IMG/VR virus record: IMGVR_UViG_3300036766_002288
Location: 1 to 64,000 of that record
DNA: 64,000 nucleotides
Source: a virus
Direction: 5' to 3' (one strand)
Below, piece after piece: positions 46,407-54,553 of the stretch. Positions within the stretch are counted from its first letter, which is position 1; every line of letters begins with the position of its first letter. Under the pieces are notes generated by a model, which was not told where the DNA came from, ran no database searches, and saw only the letters and a program-made list of their open reading frames with translations. The position numbers were made by a program, and so were the translations under genes.

Positions 46407-46932
46407 ACTGACCTTTGGCAACGTAATTATTGGGATTGTTAGGTTTGTGTTTTAGTAGAACTTTTTCAACTTGGCTTTGTAAGAAATCGTGATATTTTTT
46501 CTTCAATTCGTTATAATTACGGGCAGTACGGTACAATTGTCGATAATGGTTTAGTATGCAAGTAGTCATATAATTGAATGCTTTGCCTTTAAGAGGGTCA
46601 AAACGATCAATTTTTTCAAAACAAATCATTACGCCTTCTTGTATAGCATCATCCATGTCTATCAAGTTAAATTTTCTTACAATGTTCTCCGATAAAGTTA
46701 AGAAAGCAACAGCTAATTGTGTCTGGGAGTCACTATAGGATTGTTTGGCTGTTGAATACAAGTCAGTTAAATTTTTCAATTTTTGATGAATTACAACGTT
46801 CTTATTCCCTCGCTTCTTTGACGCCTCTAAATCTTCAATACATATCTCGTATTTGATCTTTTCCCTTTTAGACTGTTGAAACCTATTAATAACTTCCTCA
46901 AATATTCTGTTATTAAGATATTCTGTACTCAA
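46402..46932 (-). CDS. Late sigma factor (T4 gp55-like)
   Basis: A 176-residue protein that directs host RNA polymerase to late promoters. Residues about 93-135 form the region-2-like core: DMDDAIQEGVMICFEKIDRF followed by DPLKGKAFNYMTTCILNHYRQ, aligned with gp55 and sigma70 region 2. The N-terminal half is a charged helix. It lacks regions 3 and 4, as expected for gp55. NNTAAATA octamers across the window are the likely targets. Confidence 0.8.
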   Translation of the reverse strand: MSTEYLNNRIFEEVINRFQQSKREKIKYEICIEDLEASKKRGNKNVVIHQKLKNLTDLYSTAKQSYSDSQTQLAVAFLTLSENIVRKFNLIDMDDAIQEGVMICFEKIDRFDPLKGKAFNYMTTCILNHYRQLYRTARNYNELKKKYHDFLQSQVEKVLLKHKPNNPNNYVAKGQF

Positions 46933-46966
46933 ATGCCTCCTAGAAGAAAAATTAAAGCCTATCTAT

Positions 46967-47833
46967 CTATGTCATATCACACGTTTTTCTTACTTTCTTC
47001 CATTCAGTCATTCTTTCGAGTGCCTCTAATTTAGCTTCTTCAAACCATTCTTGCGCCTGTTTATAATAGTCTGGACTGTATAGTTTGCCAGAAGTATAAC
47101 TCCTAATGTGGTCTATATTATCATCTGTTTGTCTGCTGAAATTTTCTTCATGCCCTATTAAATGAGGTTTAATCTTAAATTGTCTTAGGATCATATTGCC
47201 TAAGATTTCTGTATCTGGCCAATTTGGACGTAACGGACTAGGCTTATAATCTACGATATCATGCATATTACAGAGTCTTCTCAAACTCCAACCAAATCCT
47301 ATTTTGTCCATTACTGGCATGTGGTATATGGTTGCAGTGTGAGACACCATGCCACGCCAGTCGTTGTGCATTCTAGGGGACATTTCGTAGCCTACGACAG
47401 GTGAAACTGTGCTGGCCAATTGAACTAATTCTTTAATAAACCCTTGATTTCTTAGGAAACAATCTGCATGAGTAGCAAATAGAAACTCTGTCCTACATAA
47501 AGCAAAAGCAGTGTCCATCGCCATAGCTGGAAAATCACTTGGATGTTGCACCCCATTTAACTGAAAAAAATGCACTTCTAAATCATCCGCTTGCAAGCTA
47601 CGTATTCTTTCTAATTGCTTTCCCCTACTTCCAGTGTCAATAATCATTATGTAAGGCTGTTCTGTTTGGAGTCTCAACAATGCAATACATATTTCTAAAG
47701 TCTCAAAGGTATCCATCACAGGGATAACCGCAGTAACCTTATATTCCCAAGGTTTTTTAGGGGAATTTCCTTCCCACGGTGAAGTGGTTGTATTTATCCC
47801 AAAACCTCTTAATGGAGCAATGTCTTCTTTCAT
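46967..47833 (-). CDS. Glycosyltransferase, GT2-like
   Basis: A 288-residue protein with a GT-A fold: YKVTAVIPVMDTFETLEICI is the first strand and helix, MIIDTGSRGKQLE the second, and FATHADCFLRNQGF occupies the DxD position (HAD). A C-terminal part with HEENFSRQTDDNIDHI follows. It probably moves a sugar to a phage or host acceptor. Divergent from a TPR-glycosyltransferase pair. Confidence 0.7.
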   Translation of the reverse strand: MKEDIAPLRGFGINTTTSPWEGNSPKKPWEYKVTAVIPVMDTFETLEICIALLRLQTEQPYIMIIDTGSRGKQLERIRSLQADDLEVHFFQLNGVQHPSDFPAMAMDTAFALCRTEFLFATHADCFLRNQGFIKELVQLASTVSPVVGYEMSPRMHNDWRGMVSHTATIYHMPVMDKIGFGWSLRRLCNMHDIVDYKPSPLRPNWPDTEILGNMILRQFKIKPHLIGHEENFSRQTDDNIDHIRSYTSGKLYSPDYYKQAQEWFEEAKLEALERMTEWKKVRKTCDMT

Positions 47834-47852
47834 TTATTTACTCATTTAATTC

Positions 47853-48032
47853 ATGCAGTTAATCGAAGCACTCTATAAAATAGTAGAAAACCCTAGTTCT
47901 TTACAGAATTATAAAAACATCCAGGAATATTATCAAGAAAAAGGCATGGAAAATATTGCCGCAGCCTTCAGTAACCTCATAGAAGTGAGATATGCTAACA
48001 GTCCTAATATTGAACAAGACAAACAAGATTGA
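47853..48032 (+). CDS. Small helical protein
   Basis: A 59-residue protein (MQLIEALYKIVENPSSLQNY, GMENIAAAFSNLIEVRY). It overlaps the start of the glycosyltransferase-TPR gene by 41 bases. The same layout (short helix-rich gene just before a larger one) argues for a real gene. No family was recognised. Confidence 0.5.
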   Translation: MQLIEALYKIVENPSSLQNYKNIQEYYQEKGMENIAAAFSNLIEVRYANSPNIEQDKQD

Positions 48033-48912
48033 AAGAACTTTGCAATCTGCATTAAGTTTGAATCCAAAACAAATTTTAATTGGAACATACGTACCTATTA
48101 ATTCAAAATGGGAAGTCGTTGATCTGCACAATAACAACAATTACAGTGCAGATTTAAATAAATTAATAGAACGAACCAAGACGGACTGGATTTTTTATAT
48201 CAAAGAAAACGAGGTTGTTTTACAGACCGATGATATATCATGTCTAGATGAAAATGCAGCTTATGGTGTGCAAATATTACAAGACGATATCATTACAAAA
48301 GAACCTCGATTATGGAATAAGCGCAAGAAAGCTAATTTCAAAAATCCAGTTTTCGAAAAACTAAATATTAGCCCAACAAAATTCCTAGATATTATCCTTT
48401 ATCAAGAAAAATCCAACGACGAAAAAGAATCAAAAATACTAGAAGGCTGGAAAAAATCAAATCCTCTAGCTTTAGACCCGTACTATTACAAGGCTTTTTA
48501 TTCGTTAAGTAACAAAAATTTTAAAGAATTCAAGTCATTAATTACCTATTATCTATTTAATTCAAGACACAACGATACATCGTGTGTAATAGCCAGATAT
48601 TATCTGGCTTTTGTACAAGGTTTAATAGGAAATGAGACGGACGAAGCCATCAATAATTTGGTACTTTGTCTTGCTGAAAATCCATTAATGGCAGAATTTT
48701 GGTGTTTGTTGGGAGATATATTCGTCAAATCTAACAATTTCGAAAAAGCTAATATTTTTTATCAAAATGCAATTTTACTAGGCGGTAGGCGATTGAAACT
48801 GGACGAATGGCCAATGCACATCTCAAAATATCAAGATTATCCCAAAGAAATGATTGAAAAATGCACCAAACTAGTTGATACAGCCCAGCAAATAACAATT
48901 AAGCCTGGCTAA
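47992..48912 (+). CDS. Glycosyltransferase-like protein with C-terminal TPR repeats
   Basis: A 306-residue protein. Residues about 1-120 have a GT2-like first half (MLTVLILNKTNKIERTLQSA, DWIFYIKENEVVLQ, YGVQILQDD). Residues about 190-290 are TPR-like helix pairs (YYLAFVQGLIGNETDEAINN, FWCLLGDIFVKSNNFEKANI). Enzymes of this build modify proteins or sugars. The DxD motif is not obvious, so activity is unsure. Confidence 0.6.
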   Translation: MLTVLILNKTNKIERTLQSALSLNPKQILIGTYVPINSKWEVVDLHNNNNYSADLNKLIERTKTDWIFYIKENEVVLQTDDISCLDENAAYGVQILQDDIITKEPRLWNKRKKANFKNPVFEKLNISPTKFLDIILYQEKSNDEKESKILEGWKKSNPLALDPYYYKAFYSLSNKNFKEFKSLITYYLFNSRHNDTSCVIARYYLAFVQGLIGNETDEAINNLVLCLAENPLMAEFWCLLGDIFVKSNNFEKANIFYQNAILLGGRRLKLDEWPMHISKYQDYPKEMIEKCTKLVDTAQQITIKPG

Positions 48913-49279
48913 AATCTAATTCATTTACAATGACCGTAACTTGGTCTTCCCATCTACTAACAGCTATAGATTTTGTCCCAGGTGCAAGTTCTTTCAACTT
49001 GCTTTCTAGTTGGTCAACATGACAGTTAATAACAGTCCAGTTGTTTTTTACCAATGGTGGCAATTCAAAGTCTGGATTAACTACTTCTTGATTAGGATAC
49101 CGATCTCTTAATTGCTGCGATGCGTATTTAAGGATGTTTCTATAAATAGGCAGATTGCATGGGCAACTTGGGTTTTTCTCGTACTTAATAATGTCTTCGT
49201 GAAGCTCAGGGGGCAGGCTTTGTCTAAAGTTGGTATCTTTCAAAGCCTCCTGCACCTCTTTTATTGATATCTTGTTCAT
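48899..49279 (-). CDS. Hypothetical protein
   Basis: A 126-residue protein. The start at 49279 (MNKISIKEVQ) is inferred, as the longer frame overlaps the zinc-ribbon gene heavily. The C-terminal half (NWTVINCHVDQLESKLKEL, SIAVSRWEDQVTVIVNEL) shows the same closing pattern as the protein at 49861-50229, so a small shared family is likely. A CPC triplet lies in the middle (NPSCPCNLP). Confidence 0.55.
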   Translation of the reverse strand: MNKISIKEVQEALKDTNFRQSLPPELHEDIIKYEKNPSCPCNLPIYRNILKYASQQLRDRYPNQEVVNPDFELPPLVKNNWTVINCHVDQLESKLKELAPGTKSIAVSRWEDQVTVIVNELDFSQA

Positions 49280-49529
49280 TATCATTCTTGGTTTCAAGTT
49301 CTTTTTCCTTAATTTTTTTGGCGGAAAGAAGTCGGCCACATTTTGGGCATTTATATTTCTTTGGCAAAGAAATTAGCGGTGATGGCTTCGAAGTTCTGCC
49401 AGTTTCTGGGTCTAATTTGGGTATCCCGCCTTGTATCTTACTTCTTTTATACTCAACTAATTTTATATTAGCCCCATCTGAATAGAGATTAAACCCACAA
49501 ATTTCACAGTTCAATCTATAGTAAGCCAT
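49224..49529 (-). CDS. Zinc-ribbon protein
   Basis: A 101-residue protein with CEIC near the N-terminus and CPKC at about 61-64 (YKCPKCGRLLSA), which can form a zinc ribbon. Its C-terminus is charged and disordered. Its start shares one base with the stop of the upstream membrane gene. Nucleic-acid binding is plausible. Confidence 0.6.
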   Translation of the reverse strand: MAYYRLNCEICGFNLYSDGANIKLVEYKRSKIQGGIPKLDPETGRTSKPSPLISLPKKYKCPKCGRLLSAKKIKEKELETKNDNEQDINKRGAGGFERYQL

Positions 49530-49846
49530 TATTTCCCTTCTTCACTAGGCGGCATATTTATAAATGTTGCTGCTTCTAAATAATTCATAAATACTGCAAC
49601 AAAATTTGCTATGAAACTAGACGCAAACCCGCCTACTATGATCTGCCAAGGTGCGATAGTGGGAAATGCCGCCCAAGCACAAAATAATCCACACCAAAAC
49701 CCAGAACATTGGTAACAATGAATTAATTTTGCAATTTTTTCTGGAAGGTGTTTATCAAAACCATCTCTTATTGGCTGCATAATCGTGCTGTCCACGACAA
49801 TATGAGTCAACCCAATAGACCCAAAAATAAACAAAATAATTTCCAT
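49529..49846 (-). CDS. Membrane protein, DUF1360-like
   Basis: A 105-residue protein with about three hydrophobic segments. The motif HCYQCSGFWCGLFCAWAAF matches the Cys-x-x-Cys-x-x-[FW]-W pattern of DUF1360-type membrane proteins found in phages and bacilli. AGGAG lies before the ATG. Function is unknown. Confidence 0.6.
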   Translation of the reverse strand: MEIILFIFGSIGLTHIVVDSTIMQPIRDGFDKHLPEKIAKLIHCYQCSGFWCGLFCAWAAFPTIAPWQIIVGGFASSFIANFVAVFMNYLEAATFINMPPSEEGK

Positions 49847-49860
49847 AAAATCTCCTAAGA

Positions 49861-50229
49861 TTAACGTATTAGAGTAATAGATAATTTATCTGCATTTCTG
49901 CTAATAGCAATATTATTGTATCCATTACAATTAGTCAATGCGCTTTCGAGCGGACCCACTAGAGATAACTCTAAATTTTTCACAATATGGTGGTCTAAAC
50001 GTTCAATGAATACCATGTGATTAAATAACCTCGCCAGTTTCTCTACGTGGGTTCCATCGAGAGCATTCAGCAGATCAAGAAGTGCCTGCTTTCTCATGTG
50101 TGTGAGAGCAGGAAATCGGTAGCTTAAAAGCCATTGGTCAAAGATATGTCTAAGGTCTGGAAGGGCTATTTTTACCTTGGAATTTTTAAACAACAATGTT
50201 TCTACATTTTGCAGATTTATAGTTATCAT
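49861..50229 (-). CDS. Hypothetical protein
   Basis: A 122-residue helical protein, ending in NNIAISRNADKLSITLI, like the protein at 48899-49279. ACTAAATA lies seven bases before the ATG at 50229, and there is no Shine-Dalgarno site. It is divergent from the baseplate gene at 50258. Confidence 0.55.
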   Translation of the reverse strand: MITINLQNVETLLFKNSKVKIALPDLRHIFDQWLLSYRFPALTHMRKQALLDLLNALDGTHVEKLARLFNHMVFIERLDHHIVKNLELSLVGPLESALTNCNGYNNIAISRNADKLSITLIR

Positions 50230-50236
50230 ACTACTT

Positions 50237-50244
50237 TATTTAGT
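50237..50244 (-). promoter_or_regulatory. Late-like octamer ACTAAATA
   Basis: Read on the minus strand, seven bases (AAGTAGT) before the ATG at 50229. Confidence 0.45.
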
Positions 50245-50257
50245 AAAAGGAGATTAT

Positions 50258-51349
50258 ATGACAGACATGAATAGAGGTCAAGAGAATAATCCAGAGTCCC
50301 CAATACAGTTTAAGGGAAAGGCACCTCCACAATTTTTCAAAGCTTTAAAACAGTTAAAAGAAGAAAAAAACGACTCTGATATTTCTCGTGGCAAAGACCC
50401 ATATGCGGACATAAGTGCTGCGGCTCCCGCTCCCGAAGAAATGCCAACAGCACCTACCCCACCGCCTGTGCAAAAGAAGCAATATACACCACCAAAACAG
50501 CATCAAACCAAAGCTCGTGTAACTGGTAGTCCCCAATTAGAAGACTTACTAGCTAATTTGATTGACCAAGGCGTGACATATGATGAAATCACGCTCCCAT
50601 CTAGGGGTGTTTTCTATAGCGGCAATGATGGCCCAGCCAATGGTGTATTGCATGTCAGGTCGATGACAGGTGAAGAAGAACAGATTTTATCTACACCTCG
50701 ATATGTTAAAAGGGGTACAGCTATTAATATGATCTTTCAGCGATGTGTTAAGGAAAATATCAAAGCTGATACACTATTAACGGTAGACAGAACTTACTTA
50801 CTAATTTGGTTGAGAGGTATATCTTATGGACATGAATATGAAGTGGAAATTAAATGCCCTGATTGCGATAAGAAATTCAACCATACGATCAATTTAAGTG
50901 AATTAATGGTAAATTACTGCCCAGCGGACATGTCTCCTCCATTAATGGACGTATTGCCCAAGTGTGGATATAAATTCATTTGGCATTTGCCAAAAGGCAT
51001 GGATGAAAATAAAGTTCAAGACTACAGAGATAAAAGGTTAAAGGAATTTGGTGATTCTGGAACCGATGATAGCTTAATATATAGAATGTCTTTAATGTTG
51101 GACGAGATAGAAGGCGTTAAAGATAAGACGGAATTGATGCTTCTTTTAAAAAAGCTGCCAATTCAGGATGTTTCATACTTAAGGAGTTTAACCCTGGACC
51201 CACCTTTTGGCGTTGATACGAAGTGCCAGATTACCTGTGCTTCTTGCTATCACGACTTTGAGGTTGAGTTACCATTGGAGGCAGGTTTTTTCTTCCCACG
51301 GCACAAACGGAAGAAGGAGGGGACATCCTCGGATTCTGGAAATATCTGA
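50258..51349 (+). CDS. Baseplate hub assembly protein (T4 gp26/gp28-like)
   Basis: A 363-residue protein. Residues about 100-330 have the T4 baseplate pattern: LPSRGVFYSGNDG, VRSMTGEEEQILSTPRYVKR, DRTYLLIWLRGISYGHEYEV and CPDCDKKFNHTINL, with a second Cys pair CASCYHDFEV near the end, probably a zinc site. The N-terminus is a long Pro/Gln-rich arm. AAAAGGAG precedes the ATG. It is the first gene of a baseplate-tail set. Confidence 0.75.
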   Translation: MTDMNRGQENNPESPIQFKGKAPPQFFKALKQLKEEKNDSDISRGKDPYADISAAAPAPEEMPTAPTPPPVQKKQYTPPKQHQTKARVTGSPQLEDLLANLIDQGVTYDEITLPSRGVFYSGNDGPANGVLHVRSMTGEEEQILSTPRYVKRGTAINMIFQRCVKENIKADTLLTVDRTYLLIWLRGISYGHEYEVEIKCPDCDKKFNHTINLSELMVNYCPADMSPPLMDVLPKCGYKFIWHLPKGMDENKVQDYRDKRLKEFGDSGTDDSLIYRMSLMLDEIEGVKDKTELMLLLKKLPIQDVSYLRSLTLDPPFGVDTKCQITCASCYHDFEVELPLEAGFFFPRHKRKKEGTSSDSGNI

Positions 51350-51504
51350 TGGATGAGCAATTCTTTTTCTTATATCATCTAAATACTTCTAGGACGGATT
51401 TTTTGAAGTATCCTATAAATGAGAGAAAGTATTTAATAGCTAAATTTATTGAGCAGAAAGAAAAAGAACATGAGTATATGGAAAAAGCGAGAAGGAAGAC
51501 TTAA
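51349..51504 (+). CDS. Small baseplate-assembly-type protein
   Basis: A 51-residue protein whose ATG overlaps the previous stop (TGATG). It reads MDEQFFFLYHLNTSRTDFLK and then YPINERKYLIAKFIEQ. Small proteins with the FFLYH...S..D....P..ER..LI pattern follow the hub-assembly gene in other T4-like phages, where they act as assembly factors or chaperones. That role is inferred from context. Confidence 0.6.
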   Translation: MDEQFFFLYHLNTSRTDFLKYPINERKYLIAKFIEQKEKEHEYMEKARRKT

Positions 51505-51616
51505 TTTCAAGAATTATTGGCTTCAGAAAAGCGAACAGAAAAGAGAAGAAAAAGAATGGAATACAAAATTAGAAGAAATCGCCAAAACAGTCACTAAATT
51601 CATCAGGAGTAATTAA
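51470..51616 (+). CDS. Very small basic helical protein
   Basis: A 48-residue protein (MSIWKKREGRLNFKNYWLQK, then a charged helix). It overlaps the previous gene by 35 bases and the next gene by one (TAATG). Coupling on both sides suggests a real gene, but the short length leaves doubt. Confidence 0.5.
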   Translation: MSIWKKREGRLNFKNYWLQKSEQKREEKEWNTKLEEIAKTVTKFIRSN

Positions 51617-52362
51617 TGGGCGTAATCAAAGATCGTTATCAAAATCCTGTAATCGGTGACACGGTAATTTTAAAACTATTTGTTTTAAATTCCAACATGA
51701 GTGCCGAAGTACAGACCATAAACAATGTCAAAATATTTTATTTAGACCGTGCTTCAGTAACACCTTTGAACCCTGACGGTCGTGTATTAATACAGACCAT
51801 ACCAGGAACAGATGTAACAAATCCTGCTCAAGGCGAATATAATCTAAGTTTGTATTTAGACCCTCTTATCTACGTCAATACTGGTCGCTATATCGACGAA
51901 TGGGAAGTGGTATTCAATCCTGGGGATTTACCAGCGACCCTAGATCACCTTTTCCAAGTATACCCTGACTTATGGTTCACTACTCCGATACCTATAGTCT
52001 ATGATTTCAGTTTTTATTTCCAGCCAAATAAAATCAGGCAGGGAAGTAAAAAGTTTATTGAAATCGAAATCATTCCGAATGTGCCGCGTGCAACCGATTT
52101 GCAGGCTTATTATGAAAACTTGGCAATCTCCGCGCAATTATTTGTCTACATAGAACAACAATGCGGAGATTGCCTTCCTTGTGAACAAGATTTAAGAACT
52201 GTGGTTGATGGACAACCCGCACAATATAGAGAGAAAAATAGAGGTTACTACTTCATAGACACTGAGAATTTTGACTGCGGAATTTATGATATGTGGTTTA
52301 AATTAGATTTTGGCGGAAGTGTGTATGTGGGGGATCGAAATCAATTACAAATATACAGTTAA
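51616..52362 (+). CDS. Putative baseplate/tail structural protein
   Basis: A 248-residue, beta-rich protein (GDTVILKLFVLNSN, IFYLDRASVTPLN, YIDEWEVVFNPGD, KFIEIEIIPNVPRA), with CGDCLPC in the second half. It resembles an Ig-like or beta-sandwich tail protein. Its place between baseplate and tube genes supports a tail role. No T4 counterpart was recognised. Confidence 0.55.
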   Translation: MGVIKDRYQNPVIGDTVILKLFVLNSNMSAEVQTINNVKIFYLDRASVTPLNPDGRVLIQTIPGTDVTNPAQGEYNLSLYLDPLIYVNTGRYIDEWEVVFNPGDLPATLDHLFQVYPDLWFTTPIPIVYDFSFYFQPNKIRQGSKKFIEIEIIPNVPRATDLQAYYENLAISAQLFVYIEQQCGDCLPCEQDLRTVVDGQPAQYREKNRGYYFIDTENFDCGIYDMWFKLDFGGSVYVGDRNQLQIYS

Positions 52363-52370
52363 GGAGACAA

Positions 52371-52853
52371 ATGAAAAATGAAGCAAGAAAAGATTTTACT
52401 AGAAGGGTTACAACTAAGGAAAGTAATGTAAAACAAAACCCTATGGGGTTCGCTGGTCATCCAGTTACATCACCATCTATAGTAGTGCCAAGAAAATCAA
52501 GATGGCTCTTAACAAATAAAGAACATCCAAATTTTCACTGGTGGATGAAGTCACTAATAACTGATTACGTAAACAAAAAAATTAAAATTGAAGTATATGA
52601 TGATTCGAAAGGCGACGTTTTTAATTGGAGTCAAGACATACTAAATACACCAAAAACACATGGACCTTTACACCTAGCTCACCTAGACGGCCACGGAACA
52701 ACAATTTCATCTATTACATTTTCAGATTTAAAATTAGTTGAACACTTAACCGAATATGAGTATGGCACAAACGATGTGCTATTGCATAAAGTCACCGTTG
52801 GCTACTCCAAAGTTGAACGACAAAATGAAATTAAAGAAGCTTCCAAGTCGTAA
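52371..52853 (+). CDS. Third tail tube-fold protein (putative)
   Basis: A 160-residue protein. PRKSRWLLTNKEHPNFHWWM resembles the SRWLF strand of the other tube proteins, and the DVLLHKVTVGYSKVER end their closing strand. It lacks the WDGCG motif. T4 gp54 and gp19 share this fold, so it may be a tube initiator. AAGGAG precedes the ATG. Confidence 0.5.
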   Translation: MKNEARKDFTRRVTTKESNVKQNPMGFAGHPVTSPSIVVPRKSRWLLTNKEHPNFHWWMKSLITDYVNKKIKIEVYDDSKGDVFNWSQDILNTPKTHGPLHLAHLDGHGTTISSITFSDLKLVEHLTEYEYGTNDVLLHKVTVGYSKVERQNEIKEASKS

Positions 52854-52869
52854 CAATAAAGATTGATTG

Positions 52870-52902
52870 ACGCCTTACTATACTAATTGTATAGTGAGGC
52901 GT
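52870..52902 (+). promoter_or_regulatory. Hairpin that hides the ribosome-binding site of the nuclease gene
   Basis: ACGCCTTACTATAC (52870-52883) and GTATAGTGAGGCGT (52889-52902) with a five-base loop, one G-U pair. GAGG (52896-52899), the only Shine-Dalgarno-like site for the ATG at 52904, is in the right arm. Confidence 0.55.
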
Positions 52903-52903
52903 T

Positions 52904-53566
52904 ATGGAAGAATTACTCTACGAATTAGCATATCAGTTATTCAAGGTGGACAACAGTGAGCATACTGTCGAACTCCTAAAAAAAGTCAAAAAACTAGACA
53001 AGAGCAAATTCCAAGAAGCTATTAGCGGCATGGATGTAGAAGATTTAGTAGGCAAAAAGCCTAAAAAGAAAAGACTTAATTCTGGAGTAAAAGGTAAGTC
53101 TGGAGAACGTTCATTAGTCAAATTGTTCAATGAGCGATTCACTGAATTACTAAGTAAAAATAAGAGTTGGGGAGAATTTCATAGGGTGGTTGGTTCTGGG
53201 AATCTTTGGAGCCAAGCAAACTTATCACAAAGATCAGAAGAAATGCATAGCGGTGATGTAGTCTGTGAGAATCTTAAATTTGTAATCGAATCTAAAAATG
53301 GCTATGATGATATCGACCTAATTTCCTTACTTGAAGAAGGCAATAAAGACATAGATTCATTCCTGCAACAAGTAACCAATGATAGTGTGAGAAGTGGAAA
53401 GAAACCACTGCTCATATGGAAGAAGGCAAGGAGACCTAGACTCGCATTTATAAAGGACTTAGGTGAACATGCAGACAAGTTTAAAGGGGCTATGATGCAA
53501 TACAAAGAATGGACCATTATATGCTTAGAAGACTTGTTAAAATTACCAGATGAGTTTTTCTTTTAA
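52904..53566 (+). CDS. PD-(D/E)xK nuclease, Holliday-junction-resolvase-like
   Basis: A 220-residue protein. A helical N-terminal part (1-58) precedes the nuclease core GVKGKSGERSLVKLFN, RVVGSGNLWSQANL, HSGDVVCENLKFVIESKNGY. Catalytic residues are likely E68, D118, E129 and K131 (D-x10-E-x-K). The order fits resolvase-like enzymes of large phages. It probably acts in recombination or DNA processing before packaging. The start is covered by a hairpin. Confidence 0.65.
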   Translation: MEELLYELAYQLFKVDNSEHTVELLKKVKKLDKSKFQEAISGMDVEDLVGKKPKKKRLNSGVKGKSGERSLVKLFNERFTELLSKNKSWGEFHRVVGSGNLWSQANLSQRSEEMHSGDVVCENLKFVIESKNGYDDIDLISLLEEGNKDIDSFLQQVTNDSVRSGKKPLLIWKKARRPRLAFIKDLGEHADKFKGAMMQYKEWTIICLEDLLKLPDEFFF

Positions 53567-54099
53567 AGTGCAAATCTAAAACCAAAACTATATCGGTCAC
53601 ATTCTGTGTAAACACAATGCCAGTAAGGTTGTCCCTTGATTACTTGGAATGCTCTAAAATTCCATCCTTTATTCTCCCATTCAGTGTGGACTTTATTGTT
53701 CTTGTAATAGCGGAAAAAACTCTTTTTGTTCTCTTCCGCTTTAGTTGCATATACTCTCCAACCAACCATATTTGAGTTAGTATGCCAGCCCATATATCCT
53801 TTAGGGGTATAGTGAAACCTCCCTGATATAGAAATCAGTTCACTATTTGGGAATAATGCCTGTGCAAGCTGTTTTAATTTGGTCTCATCCTTCAAGTGTT
53901 CCATGTAATACATGTGAACATTAGGAGCAATTAATACGTCACTTTTTGAATTGATAGTTTCCAGCAAATCTTGCTCGGAAAGTTTAGGGTCAGGATCAGG
54001 AGAGCCAACAATCTTCCCAAGTGGTTTATAGGCAGCAATTACCTTATCAAGCTCTGAAGCTAAATTAAGTAGTCTTTGATTGACTGGCATTTTTATCAT
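53563..54099 (-). CDS. 2-oxoglutarate/Fe(II)-oxygenase-like protein
   Basis: A 178-residue protein. GRFHYTPKGYMGWHTNSN has a His106-x-Asn108 site, where canonical enzymes have His-x-Asp, and YWHCVYTECDRYSFGFRF gives the distal His161 and the Arg169-x-Ser171 site for 2-oxoglutarate. Cyanophage proteins of this kind are frequent. The unusual Asn means activity is uncertain. AAGGAAAA precedes the ATG. Confidence 0.65.
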   Translation of the reverse strand: MIKMPVNQRLLNLASELDKVIAAYKPLGKIVGSPDPDPKLSEQDLLETINSKSDVLIAPNVHMYYMEHLKDETKLKQLAQALFPNSELISISGRFHYTPKGYMGWHTNSNMVGWRVYATKAEENKKSFFRYYKNNKVHTEWENKGWNFRAFQVIKGQPYWHCVYTECDRYSFGFRFAL

Positions 54100-54553
54100 A
54101 ATTATTTTCCTTCAATCTCTTTTCATACCACACTTCAAGTCTTTTCATACAGTCTGGATAGTCCTCAGAAAACACTATGGACAATACTCTTTCCATATCA
54201 TTATATTGTTCTTTTATTTCTTCCAATTCAGGTACAGGAGTAGGACCGAATACATCTTCCAAAATTTTCATACATGCTGCTTTTTCTTCAATTGTTTTTG
54301 GAGTCAATTCTGTTACAGGTTTTCCAGTTTCTTGTAGGTGGTAGTCTTTTTCAAAGTCTTCAAATATAATATCTGATAAAGCAAAATCTAGTGAATTAAG
54401 ATCATGTAATAACCCACAATCGCAAAATGCGCCTCTTTGACCATGCTTATTGGAAGCATAAATTCTACAGTCACAATGATGCCTGACGGCACCACCGCAA
54501 AAATATCGACGACGGATATGTAATAACTTATTTATTTCTGAATGAATACTCAT
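54065..54553 (-). CDS. Hypothetical Cys/His-rich protein
   Basis: A 162-residue protein. The N-terminal part (RRYFCGGAVRHHCDCRIYAS, GAFCDCGLLHDL) has several Cys/His pairs, probably zinc. The rest is acidic and helical. It overlaps the CTS-like gene upstream by four bases and the oxygenase gene downstream by 35. No family was recognised. Confidence 0.55.
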   Translation of the reverse strand: MSIHSEINKLLHIRRRYFCGGAVRHHCDCRIYASNKHGQRGAFCDCGLLHDLNSLDFALSDIIFEDFEKDYHLQETGKPVTELTPKTIEEKAACMKILEDVFGPTPVPELEEIKEQYNDMERVLSIVFSEDYPDCMKRLEVWYEKRLKENNYDKNASQSKTT

